From Bacillota bacterium (GTDB lineage: Bacteria > Bacillota > Clostridia > Acetivibrionales > DSM-1351): a DNA stretch of 64,000 nt. A program made the translations under genes and the position numbers. Each line of letters opens with the position of its first letter. Positions within the stretch are counted from its first letter, which is position 1. Below, one piece after another: positions 62,979 through 64,000 of the stretch. The stretch spans positions 36,635 to 100,634 of the forward strand of contig JAEXFI010000025.1 of the NCBI GenBank assembly GCA_023400235.1, given 5' to 3'. The notes beneath the pieces were generated by a model, which saw only the letters and a program-made list of their open reading frames with translations, was not told the DNA's origin and made no database searches.

Positions 62979-63782
62979 TTAAATATCATATTTGGACACA
63001 ATATCCTCTATTATGCTTATGAGTTCAAAAGGATGCTCCATGGTCATAATATGCCCGCCCTCCAGCTCATAAAGCTTTGAGTTCTGCTGTTCGGCATATT
63101 CCCGGACATAATTTATGGGCATCATGGGATCGCTTTTGGCTCCGATGAAATAAACATCGTAGGGGAAGTTCTTGTCTGAATTTGCATCAATCTCATTGAG
63201 ATAGTTGATGGTTGCCTGCAGCAGGCAAATGAGGGCTTCCTTTTTGTTTTCATAACCCTCCTTCATCTGCTTTGCGGCAAAATCTAAAAATCCGGCGCTT
63301 TTTGCAACAAAGGTTGGAGATAAAAGCTTCAGATTTATAACCTTTGAAAGTATTTCAAGCTGACCTGTTTTGATTATGTCTATCCAGAGCTTGTAGTTTT
63401 CCACTATGTAATCCTTTATCTTGTATGAGGACACTCCAGCCAGTATGGCGGCCTTGAATTTCAGTCCCAGGTCAAAGGTCATGGACTTTATTATATTGGC
63501 ACCGAAGGACAGCCCAAAGCATACGGTCTCCTGAGGGTCAACCTCAATGGCCTCCAGAAAATCCCTGGAATACTCCGAGTACAGCCTCAGGTTGTCGAAC
63601 TCCAGATTCACTTCAGAATCTCCCTGATTGGGGTATTCCAGCACAATTACCTTGTAGAATCTTTTCAGGTCTTCTATTGTAGGCTGCCAGCCCTTTATGG
63701 TCATAAACTGTCCGCCAATTAAGTACAGGGGCAGACCGCTTCCCTCAATACGGTAATTTGCCTTGCTTAAATCGAACTTCAT
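62979..63782 (-). CDS. Alpha/beta hydrolase, first of three paralogues and first gene of the supply operon
   Basis: The protein has about 267 residues, with Ser92 in G-L-S-F-G, a likely acid in 'A-K-S-D-P-M' and the base in 'E-G-G-H-I-M'. The ATG at 63782 follows GGGAG. A longer open frame to 63878 would translate the 101-bp repeat and has no conserved sequence, so it is rejected. It begins the run of 15 closely spaced genes to 48737. Two tandem copies of the 101-bp repeat lie immediately upstream, so the promoter must be inside or beyond them. Confidence 0.87.
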   Translation of the reverse strand: MKFDLSKANYRIEGSGLPLYLIGGQFMTIKGWQPTIEDLKRFYKVIVLEYPNQGDSEVNLEFDNLRLYSEYSRDFLEAIEVDPQETVCFGLSFGANIIKSMTFDLGLKFKAAILAGVSSYKIKDYIVENYKLWIDIIKTGQLEILSKVINLKLLSPTFVAKSAGFLDFAAKQMKEGYENKKEALICLLQATINYLNEIDANSDKNFPYDVYFIGAKSDPMMPINYVREYAEQQNSKLYELEGGHIMTMEHPFELISIIEDIVSKYDI

Positions 63783-63792
63783 ATTAATCTCC

Positions 63793-63893
63793 CATCTACG
63801 CGCATAGCGCGTACACAAATAGTAATGAAAGACACGCAGTGGCTTTTGCTGCTTGAAAGTCACATTGACACACAACATGTATCTTTCAAGCTA
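63793..63893 (-). repeat. 101-bp structured repeat, copy 2
   Basis: This copy lies just ahead of the first gene of the supply operon and is tandem with copy 3 at a 107-base period. Differences from the other copies fall in hairpin loops or keep pairing; for instance a C-to-T change in the middle stem turns a G-C pair into a G-U pair. The GGGAG at its edge serves as ribosome binding site of the hydrolase gene. Confidence 0.9.
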
Positions 63894-63899
63894 ACCTCC

Positions 63900-64000
63900 C
63901 ATCTACGCGCATGGCGCGTACACAAATAGTAATGAAAGGCACGCAGTGGCTTTCGCTGCTTGAAAGTCACATTGACACACAACATGTATCTTTCAAGCTA
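63900..64000 (-). repeat. 101-bp structured repeat, copy 3 (reaches the window edge)
   Basis: The third copy has the same length and orientation as the others and ends exactly at the window edge. More copies may follow outside. On the minus strand the TACGCGC/GCGCGTA hairpin has loop CAT here, TAT in copy 2 and TAG in copy 1. Confidence 0.9.

Noticed and set aside
63783..63878. Longer N-terminus for the first alpha/beta hydrolase, reading through the upstream repeat
   Set aside because: The added residues are only translation of the 101-bp repeat; the ATG at 63782 has a Shine-Dalgarno sequence and aligns with the two paralogues.
63793..64000. Possible CRISPR array at the right edge
   Set aside because: The units are 101 bases long and nearly identical throughout, with only a 6-base spacer, so they are tandem repeats and not repeat-spacer units.
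1..64000. tRNA, rRNA or known riboswitch genes
   Set aside because: No cloverleaf, rRNA stretch or familiar riboswitch core was recognised in the intergenic regions; a covariance-model scan would be needed to exclude them firmly.

Overview
The window looks like a chromosomal segment from an anaerobic, cellulosome-forming Clostridia member of the Ruminiclostridium type. Three secreted enzymes carry a dockerin directly after the signal peptide, with Ala-Leu, Ala-Ile or Ser-Leu recognition pairs like those of mesophilic cellulolytic clostridia. Ribosome binding sites are strong GGAGG types, intergenic DNA is AT-rich, and the chemistry encoded is anaerobic (EtfAB with ferredoxin domains, several Fe-S proteins). 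The species cannot be fixed from the sequence.

Layout. Positions 1-4.0 kb hold the end of an Ig-like (Big_2) surface protein, a three-gene ABC-2 exporter and a LemA-like protein. From 4.7 to 8.5 kb lie two dockerin proteins (a CE15 glucuronoyl esterase and a CotH-kinase protein); a third (CE6-type esterase) is at 16.5 kb. Between them is a minus-strand catabolic block (polar amino acid ABC importer, Fe-dependent alcohol dehydrogenase, GABA-type aminotransferase), with a cytidylate-kinase-like gene and a divergent PucR regulator. It is best read as GABA or related omega-amino acid use.

From 17.6 to 46.6 kb is a minus-strand NRPS-PKS assembly line: KS; A-PCP-C; half-C-PCP-C-A(Ser)-PCP-E plus a papain/BtrH-like domain; C-A(Asn)-PCP-E; a serine hydrolase-ABC exporter fusion; C-A-PCP-half-C; a 122-residue protein; and KS-DH-KR-ACP. 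No acyltransferase, thioesterase, MbtH or phosphopantetheinyl transferase is visible. Upstream of it are a good promoter, an operator-like inverted repeat and a frameshifted XRE regulator.

From 48.7 to 63.8 kb is a tight 15-gene minus-strand operon that I infer supplies and tailors building blocks: three paralogous alpha/beta hydrolases, two U32-family proteins resembling the UbiU/UbiV oxygen-independent hydroxylase pair, a PaaK-like ligase, a BacA-like prephenate decarboxylase, a BacB-like cupin, a NAT/RifF-like protein, an acyl-CoA dehydrogenase, a ThDP enzyme, a chorismate mutase-DAHP synthase and EtfB/EtfA. The central idea is that the operon makes prephenate, uses it for a bacilysin/aeruginosin-type dihydro-aromatic precursor, and possibly also uses it to support U32 hydroxylation, all without oxygen. 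A structured 101-bp repeat occurs once at 10.3 kb and twice in tandem in front of this operon.
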